DNA of 64,000 nt from Chryseobacterium sp. KACC 21268 (GTDB lineage Bacteria; Bacteroidota; Bacteroidia; Flavobacteriales; Weeksellaceae), in NCBI GenBank assembly GCA_028736075.1, contig CP117875.1:3286001-3350000 (forward strand), read 5' to 3'. A program made the translations under genes and the position numbers. Below are positions 44,449 to 52,383 of the stretch, in pieces. The notes below the pieces were generated by a model. The model ran no database searches, was not told the origin of the DNA, and was given only the letters and a program-made list of their open reading frames with translations. Within the stretch, counting starts at the first letter, position 1; every line of letters starts with the position of its first letter.

Positions 44449-45509
44449 TTTGTTGCGGGCGTAATTATTTCTACACTAAACCAATTTTCATTTTGCAAAA
44501 TATTAAATTCAAACTGATTGTTGTAAAAGATTTTCAGTTGCTCTTCTATATTATTTAATCCCAAACTTTCTCGTTCAGATTTTAAAATTTCCGAATAGGT
44601 GTTTTTAATCCGAAAAACGGATTGATTTTCATCAGTTTCAATTTCAATATTAATTTCAATATCTCCAAAAGATTTTCCAGCGCCGTGTTTAAAAGAGTTT
44701 TCAACCAAAGAAAGATACAACAACGGCGGAATTTTGTTTTCAGAATTCAGCTTTTGAGTTTTGAATATTTTTAAACGTTCGTCATATCGGAGTTTTTCAA
44801 GCTCAATATAATCATCAATGATAGAAATTTCATCAGAAACAATAACTGTTTTATGTTGACCTTTATAAAGAACATAATCCAAAATCTCCGAAAGTCTACT
44901 TATAGATTCTGATGTTTTCCCTGAATTAATAATGGAGAGAGAATAAATATTATTGAGTGTATTAAATAAAAAATGTGGATTAAGCTGTGATTTCAGAACC
45001 TTTAATTCTAACTCTGCTTTTTCCTTAAGAAGTTTGGTTGTGTTTTGTTTTTCACTTTTATATCGCAACATAAACATCGCAGAGACAAAGGCAAAATCGC
45101 CTGTAATAATAGAAAAAGTATAGTTAATCAATAAATATCTGATGTCTGTAAAAATGCTATAAATGCTGTCCTGTGGAGAATTACAAAAAAATGGTTCAGC
45201 TATGTAAACAATAAAAAGGCGATTAATGACAGAAAAAACATACAGAGAAATAAGCAGTAAAACTGAAAATAAGAAATAATTTTTTCGGTCAAAAAAATGC
45301 TTTATGAGAACATAATAAATAAAATTCCCGCTGATAATCTGAAAAATCCAATGGCACAAATCATAGTAAAAAATCAATTGGATATTAGCGTTCTCATAAT
45401 GTCCATAATTCCTCGCTTCTATTAAAAGAAATAATGCTGTCCAAAATAAAATTTGAAAGCCAATGTTTGATTGATATTTTTTCCAAGTTCCGATTTTCAC
45501 AATCTTCAA
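44445..45509 (-). CDS. LytS-type sensor histidine kinase
   Basis: A 354-residue kinase with four probable transmembrane helices (about 18-150), a short coiled-coil linker, and the HisKA_7TM/LytS-type domain with phospho-acceptor His179 in LKSQLNPHFLFNTLNNIYSL. The ATPase part has PLLYLSLVENSFKHGAGK (N-box) and SLGLNNIEEQL (G-box). It partners with the overlapping LytTR regulator. The start is uncertain: TTG at 45509 or GTG at 45500; neither has a strong ribosome-binding site. Confidence 0.92.
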   Translation of the reverse strand: MKIVKIGTWKKYQSNIGFQILFWTALFLLIEARNYGHYENANIQLIFYYDLCHWIFQIISGNFIYYVLIKHFFDRKNYFLFSVLLLISLYVFSVINRLFIVYIAEPFFCNSPQDSIYSIFTDIRYLLINYTFSIITGDFAFVSAMFMLRYKSEKQNTTKLLKEKAELELKVLKSQLNPHFLFNTLNNIYSLSIINSGKTSESISRLSEILDYVLYKGQHKTVIVSDEISIIDDYIELEKLRYDERLKIFKTQKLNSENKIPPLLYLSLVENSFKHGAGKSFGDIEINIEIETDENQSVFRIKNTYSEILKSERESLGLNNIEEQLKIFYNNQFEFNILQNENWFSVEIITPATK

Positions 45510-45688
45510 AATTATAAATTATAATTCGAAAAAAACTTTTATGAATGTAGAATTGGCAAATCGAATGACAAACAACCAGAATGATAATTTAAAGTGCAAA
45601 AAAAGTAATACACATAATAATCTTCGCTTTCTGAATATTATTTTAAAATCACAATAAAATTCCAAACATCTTGCAGGAAAAAAAATTA

Positions 45689-46807
45689 ATGCAGACAACT
45701 TCTTCTCAAAGATTTATTGGATTAGACCATTTAAGAGCCATTGCAATTCTTTTGGTATTAATGTATCATTATCGCGCTTTTTCGCACCCAAATTGGATAG
45801 ACATTTATGGACGTTTTGGGTGGACAGGAGTTGATTTATTTTTTGTATTAAGCGGTTTTTTGATTTCAAATCAATTATTTAAAGAAATTAAAAATCGGGG
45901 GAATTTTAGTGTAAAATCATTCTTCATAAAACGTTTTTTCAGAATTATCCCGCCTTATTTTTTCACATTGCTGTTATATTTCTGCTTTCCATTTTTCAGA
46001 GAAAGAGAATCGCTTTCGCCGTTATTGAAATTTTTCACTTTCACTCAGAATTATGGCTTAGATGTCATCAACAACGGAACATTTTCACACGCTTGGTCTT
46101 TGTGTATCGAGGAACAATTCTATCTGATTCTGCCTTTTTCACTCCTATTACTCATCAAATCAAAAACATTCAAATATCTAAAGTTTATAATCTTCATAAT
46201 CATACTATTTTCGATTTCGGCAAGATATTTTTCTTGGCAGGAATATGTTTTTCCCAATCTCAATTCGAGTGAATTTTGGAAAGTCTGGTACATGAAAATT
46301 TATTATCCAACACACACAAGATTGGACGGACTGGCAATTGGGGTTTTGATTGGATATCTTTTTCAATATTCTTCGAAATTCAGAAAATTGATTGATGAAA
46401 ATGGTAATCTGTTTTTCCTATTAGGATTAGCTTTTCTTGGTTTTTCATTTTGGATTTGTAATGACCAAACTACTGAAACTGCATCGATATTTGGTTTCAC
46501 TTTCGTTGCTATAAGTTATGGTTTTATAGTGATTTCTGCAATTTCTAAATCCTCATTCCTGAACAAATCAATAAACTATTTCACGACTCAATTAGCGAAT
46601 TTATCTTTTGCAATCTATCTTTCTCATAAAGGAATTATCCACATCATTCAAAGCCTGATAGAGTATTACAAAATTTCTGTTTCGGAAAATTTATCATTGA
46701 TTATCTGTCTAATTGGATGTATTATTGGAGGATTATTTTACAGATATTTTATTGAAAAGCCAAGTTTGAAATTGAGGAATAAAATCTCTGCTAATCTTTC
46801 TTTGTAA
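45689..46807 (+). CDS. Acyltransferase 3 family membrane protein
   Basis: A 372-residue protein with about ten transmembrane helices and the acyltransferase-3 signature FIGLDHLRAIAILLVLMYHYR (catalytic His region) followed by GVDLFFVLSGFLIS and a FFIKRFFRIIPPYF segment. It O-acylates an extracytoplasmic glycan or lipid such as LPS or a capsular sugar. The ATG at 45689 follows an AGGA-rich site and is chosen over a TTG 18 nt upstream. It is divergent from the two-component system and overlaps the next gene tail to tail by 17 bp. Confidence 0.92.
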   Translation: MQTTSSQRFIGLDHLRAIAILLVLMYHYRAFSHPNWIDIYGRFGWTGVDLFFVLSGFLISNQLFKEIKNRGNFSVKSFFIKRFFRIIPPYFFTLLLYFCFPFFRERESLSPLLKFFTFTQNYGLDVINNGTFSHAWSLCIEEQFYLILPFSLLLLIKSKTFKYLKFIIFIIILFSISARYFSWQEYVFPNLNSSEFWKVWYMKIYYPTHTRLDGLAIGVLIGYLFQYSSKFRKLIDENGNLFFLLGLAFLGFSFWICNDQTTETASIFGFTFVAISYGFIVISAISKSSFLNKSINYFTTQLANLSFAIYLSHKGIIHIIQSLIEYYKISVSENLSLIICLIGCIIGGLFYRYFIEKPSLKLRNKISANLSL

Positions 46808-47327
46808 AAGAATAAAGCAACATATCCGTAAGAACTTCCTGTCTTTTTCTGTAGTCATTTCTCAGTAAACCTTCCAATTCAAAACCACAGAATTCTGCCA
46901 CTTTTTTGCTGGCAATATTGTCTGGTGCAATTTTCATAAAGATCCGGATCATCTCTTTTTCATTGATACAAAAATCGCGGAAGGTTTTCAGAGCTTCATA
47001 AGCATATTTATGTCCAGAATAATTACTGAAGATGAAATAGGCCAACTCTCCTTTTGGTACGCTCCAATCGATCTCTCGGACAGAAATATGACCAATCAAT
47101 TCATCGGAATCTTTTAGAAAAATCCCAAAGTAAAAACCTTCATTATTCTGAAAACTCTGAATTTTCTTTTTGAAGTAAAACTCGGTTTCTTCGAGAGTTT
47201 TGGTAACACTTAAAGTTCTGGAAAAATAATCTTCGAGGTAAGCTCTATCATTCTGAAATTTAACATAAAACTCCTCGGCAAAATCCAACGAATATGGCTT
47301 CAGAATTAGACGTTCGGTCTCTATCAT
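46791..47327 (-). CDS. RimJ/RimL-type GNAT acetyltransferase
   Basis: A 178-residue acetyltransferase beginning METERLILKPYSLDFAEEF (as IETERLILKP), the usual opening of the RimJ/RimL branch, with LIGHISVREIDWSVPKGELAYFI and NIASKKVAEFCGFELEGLLRNDY. It probably acetylates the N-terminus of a protein or an amino group of a small molecule. The 3' end overlaps the acyltransferase gene by 17 bp in tail-to-tail orientation. It starts ten bases after the big phosphoesterase gene ends. Confidence 0.9.
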   Translation of the reverse strand: MIETERLILKPYSLDFAEEFYVKFQNDRAYLEDYFSRTLSVTKTLEETEFYFKKKIQSFQNNEGFYFGIFLKDSDELIGHISVREIDWSVPKGELAYFIFSNYSGHKYAYEALKTFRDFCINEKEMIRIFMKIAPDNIASKKVAEFCGFELEGLLRNDYRKRQEVLTDMLLYSFTKKD

Positions 47328-47336
47328 CGTATTAAT

Positions 47337-50300
47337 TTAAAAAGTTCCGCCAATTCCCACAACCAATCTTCCACCGTCAGAGGATGTGAAATAGGAGACG
47401 TTTGCAGAGATTGCATCCACGGCATTCAACCAAAATCCACCGCCATACGAGTTGTGCCATTTGTTTGAATGTTCATTCGGAACCCAAACCCTTCCAACAT
47501 CAAATCCACCAAAAAATCCATAAGTCAAAGGTAAAATTGAGTTCTTGATCTTGCCTACTTCATATCTCAGATCAGAACTTTGATAGAAGGAATTTTTCCC
47601 ATAAAAACGGTTGAATCGGAAACCGCGCAAATCTGTATTCCCACCTAAAGTTGACATTTGATAGAACTCATAATCGTTTCCTAGAAGCCATTTTGCCTTG
47701 GCATAAGATGACCAGACCAACCTCTTATCTTGCGTCAAATAATGGAGAAAACCAAGTCCGGTTTCGACCGATGTAAACTGTCTGTCCGTATTTTGAAGAT
47801 TGATATTGTAAACCGCTCTCACATCGAATTTCATTCCCAACTTTGGATTCGCTTTGTTGTCGTAATTTTCGTAAATGAAGGAAACATCGGCACCTCCAAA
47901 TTGTTTTGCATTGAAAACATCTTCGGTCACAACGCCAGGCAAAGAAATATAACGGTCGGCCGTTTTGGCAATCTCAAGGATTTCATATTTCAGTTTTGCA
48001 GAGAAAGTTGCTGCATTTTTGTTCCAGTTGATGGAAGGAGAAAACGCAAATTCACGCGCTCTTACATTATTAAAACGCGTTCCAAATTCATTTTTTGGAT
48101 TAATGGTCTCATTTCCGATTCCGTAGAAATTTCGGATGTAATGCGAACTGGTCACTCTCGTGTCCAGACCATAGAACCAGCCGCCTGTCAGCGTAGGAAA
48201 CAAGCCTTGGTAAGCGAACTCATAACCTTCTGTTCCGGTGAAATAATTCGCTAAGAAATGGTGTTTTTGAGAATATGGTTTTTTGATAAAATCATTCACC
48301 GTGTAATCGGCATTGAAACCGATTGCCAACGCATCATCCGGATTGAAATTGAAATTCATATATGTGGTAAAAACGTTGTACTTCGGATTTCTGTAATTGT
48401 ATTGGTTGATGTCGTAATCATCGGTCAATTTTAGTCTTGCATTGCCTTTATTCTCAAAATCATTCTTCTTGCTTTTGTAGTCGTAGATCTTCACTTTTTT
48501 GGAATTTGAGACCGAATATTTGTCATTGTCCAAACCGCCTAGAAGTTCAATTCTGATGCTTGTTTTATTATTGCCTTGCACTACAAATTCGTCATCATCA
48601 TCCAAGCCGTAAAGCAAGATCTCTTTGGTAACTTCGCCAGGATATATTTTAGAGGAAGCCAATTCCTCGCCGGATTTTTTCAATCTGAAGATCTTGATTT
48701 CCGTTTGATCGTTTGGGAATCTTGTGATGACAAATTTGTCTTTTTTATCGGTTCCCGTTAGGATTACTTTTTCCTGTAAGACCTTATAGTATTGTGAGGC
48801 GTATTTCTGAAGGTCACCTTTTCTGATCAATAATTTTTGAATCAAATCTTCTGAAACTTTGTCCTGAATTTCTTTTGGTAAATTTTTAAAAGCTTCACGA
48901 ATATCATTTTCAGTTAAATTATTTTGAATGAATTCTGCTTCTTTCAACCAATCTTTCTGGATTGAATTCTTAGCAAAAACCAGATCCAACGGATAAGGCT
49001 CGCGGTTGAACCATTTTACGCTTTCTATCTCTTTGTCAAAGGTTTGCATATGTTTCAGTTCCGGAAATTCCATTAAGATTTCTGTAATGAAACCGTCATA
49101 TTTTGCAAACGCCTGATCTCTGTCTTTCGGAATTGGGCTGTAGATCACGTTTCCGTTTTCTTTTCTCGCTTCAAATTTCCATTGGTCGTGATGTCTGTCC
49201 CAATCGCCGATCAGCATATCGAACAAACGTGCTTTGATCCACTCTTTTTCATCGATTTTATATTTCTCATCTTTCGCAAGATTCAGGATCACTTCATCTG
49301 TTCCTACAACCTTGTTCGGGTTTTCCTCCGTTTCCATCGGTCGGTCTTCAAGATAATACAATTCGTCCCCGAAAGTCTCATTGAAGTTCTTTAAGGTTTT
49401 CTGTTTCGGAATATAAAAAAGTTGCGGCGTTGTGTGACGGATTCCTAGTTTATCCGACATTTCTCCGATGACCAAAGGTGTGTACGGATGTGAGGTCGTG
49501 TAGAAATCCAAAAGGAATTTGTCCGCATAACTTCCTGAGAAATCGTCGATCACATATTGATTTTTAAAAGCCACTGACTGCAAAAATCGAACGCCACTTT
49601 TTTTCAAAGCTCGGATGACGTATTCGTTTCCGGCTTTGGTTTCCAATCGCAAAGATTTGGTTTGATGTCCACCTCCTGCTCTATCCGTTTTTACACCGCC
49701 AAAAAGTGTGTCCAAAGCAAGATTTCTGACATTGATCTTCTTGGAGTAATATTCTCTGTAATGTTTCCCCCAAAGGAATTCGTAAAACTTGTTTTTCTTC
49801 GTCATCGCAGAATCGTAAATTGAAGATTCTGAATATTCCGGGAAATTTTTCGGATAATCTTTGGAGATCTTTTCTTCTTTCCCTAAAACTGTTTTTCTAA
49901 ACAACAATTCAGATCTTTTGGAATCGAGGTTGTAGAAACTCACTTCCGCATTTCCTGATTTTGAGATCTTCAGTTCAGCGTAACCATTCTTTCCAAAAGA
50001 AAAATCATTGCGACCAGTCGCTTTTGCAGCTTCAGTTTTGGAGCCTGCTCCGCTGATGATCTGGCGGATATCACCTTGTTCGATATACTGCAAATTATGG
50101 TCGTGACCAGAAACCACCACCACATTTTTTCTTCCACTGATCAAAGTTTTGATTCTGTCCGCCAAATTTTTGTAATTCTGACTGGAAATATCCTGATGCG
50201 TGATCCCGCCGGTTGCTCTAGTCAAATTGATGACCGAACCTAAAACTGGTAATGGAAATCTATTCTCCAAAGGAAATATCTGTTTCTCCCAGGAATATTT

Positions 50301-51014
50301 GCCGCCGTGAGAACCGTGGGTAATCAATGGATGGTGTGTGGCAACCACAATAGTTTTATTTTGATTCTTGTTTAGTTGGTCTTCAAATTCGGTGTAGAAA
50401 TCCTCTCTAGTTTTGAGGTCGCACTTTTCATTTATTCCTGGATTCTTGCTCCAATCAGCCAAAACCCATTCTGTATCGATCAAAATCAACGTCAGTTTTT
50501 TGTTGATCTTTCGAGTTTCAATTGGGCAACCATTTCTAGGTGAAAATGCTGATCTATCTTTCAGTTTTTCCGTGACATAATCTTCTTCGCGTTTCAAACC
50601 TTTGATGCCGTTGTTGTACCAGTCGTGGTTTCCGGGAATGAAAATTGTTTTTCCTGCAAAATCATTGGCCAAGGAAATCTGATTGTCGAGCTTTTTCTCT
50701 GCCAAATTTCTATTTTGATCATCCTTTTTTGGCATTCCAACTGGATAGATATTATCACCTAGGAAAATGAGAGTACTATTTTCGGAAGCTTTGGAAAGTG
50801 AATCTTTCAAGACATTCATATTTTGGAAAGCCTCGTCGTGATCTAGATTTCCTGCGTCGCCCACCAAATAAAAGGTGTGAATAATGCTGTCTTTAATGCT
50901 AGAATCTTTCTCAAAATTCTGGACATTTTTTCCGTAATCAGCTCTTTGAACTGCACAGGAAATAGCAGTTATCGAAATCAAAGTCAAAAGGTAAAGCTGA
51001 TAAATAGATTTCAT
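47337..51014 (-). CDS. Giant lipoprotein: phosphoesterase, kinase-like module and outer-membrane barrel
   Basis: A 1225-residue protein. A lipobox (SITAISC, Cys20) is followed by a calcineurin-like phosphoesterase (about 45-330) with D53, GDN at 86-88, GNHD at 128-131, HH at 227-228 and GHDH at 303-306. The middle (about 430-660) has a Gly-rich loop (GGVKTDRAGGGHQT), a Lys strand (YVIRALKK, K471) and MLIGDWDRHHDQW (604-612) plus PKDRDQAFAKYDG (629-641), which resemble the catalytic and metal sites of Fam20C/CotH-like kinases. The last ~340 residues have barrel strands ending in a C-terminal Phe, like BamA/TamA. The start at 51014 gives a signal peptide; 51071 does not. Function is inference. 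Confidence 0.8.
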   Translation of the reverse strand: MKSIYQLYLLTLISITAISCAVQRADYGKNVQNFEKDSSIKDSIIHTFYLVGDAGNLDHDEAFQNMNVLKDSLSKASENSTLIFLGDNIYPVGMPKKDDQNRNLAEKKLDNQISLANDFAGKTIFIPGNHDWYNNGIKGLKREEDYVTEKLKDRSAFSPRNGCPIETRKINKKLTLILIDTEWVLADWSKNPGINEKCDLKTREDFYTEFEDQLNKNQNKTIVVATHHPLITHGSHGGKYSWEKQIFPLENRFPLPVLGSVINLTRATGGITHQDISSQNYKNLADRIKTLISGRKNVVVVSGHDHNLQYIEQGDIRQIISGAGSKTEAAKATGRNDFSFGKNGYAELKISKSGNAEVSFYNLDSKRSELLFRKTVLGKEEKISKDYPKNFPEYSESSIYDSAMTKKNKFYEFLWGKHYREYYSKKINVRNLALDTLFGGVKTDRAGGGHQTKSLRLETKAGNEYVIRALKKSGVRFLQSVAFKNQYVIDDFSGSYADKFLLDFYTTSHPYTPLVIGEMSDKLGIRHTTPQLFYIPKQKTLKNFNETFGDELYYLEDRPMETEENPNKVVGTDEVILNLAKDEKYKIDEKEWIKARLFDMLIGDWDRHHDQWKFEARKENGNVIYSPIPKDRDQAFAKYDGFITEILMEFPELKHMQTFDKEIESVKWFNREPYPLDLVFAKNSIQKDWLKEAEFIQNNLTENDIREAFKNLPKEIQDKVSEDLIQKLLIRKGDLQKYASQYYKVLQEKVILTGTDKKDKFVITRFPNDQTEIKIFRLKKSGEELASSKIYPGEVTKEILLYGLDDDDEFVVQGNNKTSIRIELLGGLDNDKYSVSNSKKVKIYDYKSKKNDFENKGNARLKLTDDYDINQYNYRNPKYNVFTTYMNFNFNPDDALAIGFNADYTVNDFIKKPYSQKHHFLANYFTGTEGYEFAYQGLFPTLTGGWFYGLDTRVTSSHYIRNFYGIGNETINPKNEFGTRFNNVRAREFAFSPSINWNKNAATFSAKLKYEILEIAKTADRYISLPGVVTEDVFNAKQFGGADVSFIYENYDNKANPKLGMKFDVRAVYNINLQNTDRQFTSVETGLGFLHYLTQDKRLVWSSYAKAKWLLGNDYEFYQMSTLGGNTDLRGFRFNRFYGKNSFYQSSDLRYEVGKIKNSILPLTYGFFGGFDVGRVWVPNEHSNKWHNSYGGGFWLNAVDAISANVSYFTSSDGGRLVVGIGGTF

Positions 51015-51083
51015 ATTTTTCTGGATTATTAAATTATAACAATATTTAACAAAATTAAAATTAATAAGCAAACAATACTTTCT

Positions 51084-51091
51084 TAAATTTG
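51084..51091 (+). promoter_or_regulatory. -7 promoter element for the HD-PycTM gene
   Basis: TAAATTTG matches TAnnTTTG, 15 bases before the ATG at 51107, giving a very short leader. Confidence 0.5.
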
Positions 51092-51106
51092 TTTCAAATT
51101 GCTTTT

Positions 51107-52309
51107 ATGGACATTTTGAAAATCTCGGAAGATCACGTTAAAAATTTATTCAAAGATAGATTATCTTCTGTTTATACTTATCATAATCTTGACCACACCA
51201 TCCAGGTTGTAGATAAGATCAAAATCCTAGCTAGAGAGGAAAATGTAAATCCTGAAGACACGGAAGATCTGCTTTTGGCAGGTTGGTTTCACGATCTAGG
51301 TTATATCGACGACAGCGAAAATCACGAAGAAGAAAGCCGAAAAATGGCAGAGAAATTCTTGAAAGGCCATCAATTTGACGAAGCCAGAATTGCTAAAATT
51401 GGTAAACTCATTTTGGCAACTGATAAATTCTACAAGCCTACCAATCATCTGGAAAATATCATCAAGGATGCGGATCTCTATCATTTGGCATCTGATGACT
51501 ACTTCAGTGTTTGTGAAAATCTGAGACAAGAGATCAAAGAAGTGCATCATCAGAAATTCAGCAAGTTGCAATGGGCAGAACTGAATACTACTTTTTTCGC
51601 CAAGCATCAGTTTTACACTAAGTTTGCTCAGGAAAACTGGCAGCCCATTAAGCAAAAAAACACAGAGAAAATATTTGATAAAATTAAAAATCTGAAAGAA
51701 GATAAAAAGGAAAAATCCAGTCAGGACAAGGACAAAGCGCTTCTGAATAAGAAAAAACTCGAAAAACTGGAATCTCCCGAACGAGGCATTGAAACGATGT
51801 TTCGCGTGACGCTAAATAACCACACAAAGCTGAGCCAAATTGCTGACAGCAAAGCGAATATTTTACTTTCTGTCAACGCAATCATTATATCTGTAGCTTT
51901 GTCTACATTGATCCCAAAATTGGATGCGCCAAGCAATTCTCACTTAATCATCCCAACCTTTATTATGATTATGTCGAGCGTGGCTTGTATCATTTTGGCG
52001 ATCATGTCAACGCGACCTAAAGTCTCCAGCGGAACGTTTACCCGAAAGGAAATTGAAGAGAAAAAAGTGAATCTGCTATTCTTTGGAAATTTCTACAAAA
52101 TGCCGATGGAAGAATATCTTTGGGCGATGAAGGAAATGATGGCCGACCGACAATATCTTTACGATACAATGATCAAGGATCTTTATTATCTCGGAATTGT
52201 GCTGAACAGAAAATATAAATTATTGAGACTGACTTACACGGTTTTCACGATTGGAATAATTGCTTCTGTGATTGCATTTGTGGTGGCTTTTCGGAATGTG
52301 ACAATGTAA
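51107..52309 (+). CDS. HD phosphohydrolase domain fused to Pycsar-effector-type membrane domain
   Basis: A 400-residue protein. The N-terminal HD domain (about 1-185) has H26 (YHNLDH), H62-D63 (WFHDLGY) and D124 (DADLYHL), a complete metal site. A basic coiled-coil linker follows (about 190-225). The C-terminal region (225-400) has IETMFRVTLNNHTKLSQIADSKA and three membrane helices (about 252-270, 279-300 and 375-395). This matches the PycTM (DUF5706) domain of Pycsar effectors, which damage the membrane on cUMP or cCMP binding. No cyclase gene is adjacent, so a defence role is inference. The ATG at 51107 is chosen over a TTG at 51089. Confidence 0.85.
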   Translation: MDILKISEDHVKNLFKDRLSSVYTYHNLDHTIQVVDKIKILAREENVNPEDTEDLLLAGWFHDLGYIDDSENHEEESRKMAEKFLKGHQFDEARIAKIGKLILATDKFYKPTNHLENIIKDADLYHLASDDYFSVCENLRQEIKEVHHQKFSKLQWAELNTTFFAKHQFYTKFAQENWQPIKQKNTEKIFDKIKNLKEDKKEKSSQDKDKALLNKKKLEKLESPERGIETMFRVTLNNHTKLSQIADSKANILLSVNAIIISVALSTLIPKLDAPSNSHLIIPTFIMIMSSVACIILAIMSTRPKVSSGTFTRKEIEEKKVNLLFFGNFYKMPMEEYLWAMKEMMADRQYLYDTMIKDLYYLGIVLNRKYKLLRLTYTVFTIGIIASVIAFVVAFRNVTM

Positions 52310-52383
52310 ATTGAGAGATTAATTTTCGTGATAGAATTAAACATTAAAATCATGGTTAGACTATTCCTAATTATCAATTTTTA

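Noticed and set aside
45541-45657. 38-codon frame upstream of the acyltransferase (MNVELANRM...)
   Set aside because: Low-complexity Asn/Lys-rich sequence with no ribosome-binding site or family features in an AT-rich spacer; most likely chance.
50957-51071. Longer start for the giant lipoprotein at 51071
   Set aside because: The extra 19 residues would precede and spoil the lipoprotein signal peptide, which starts cleanly at 51014.
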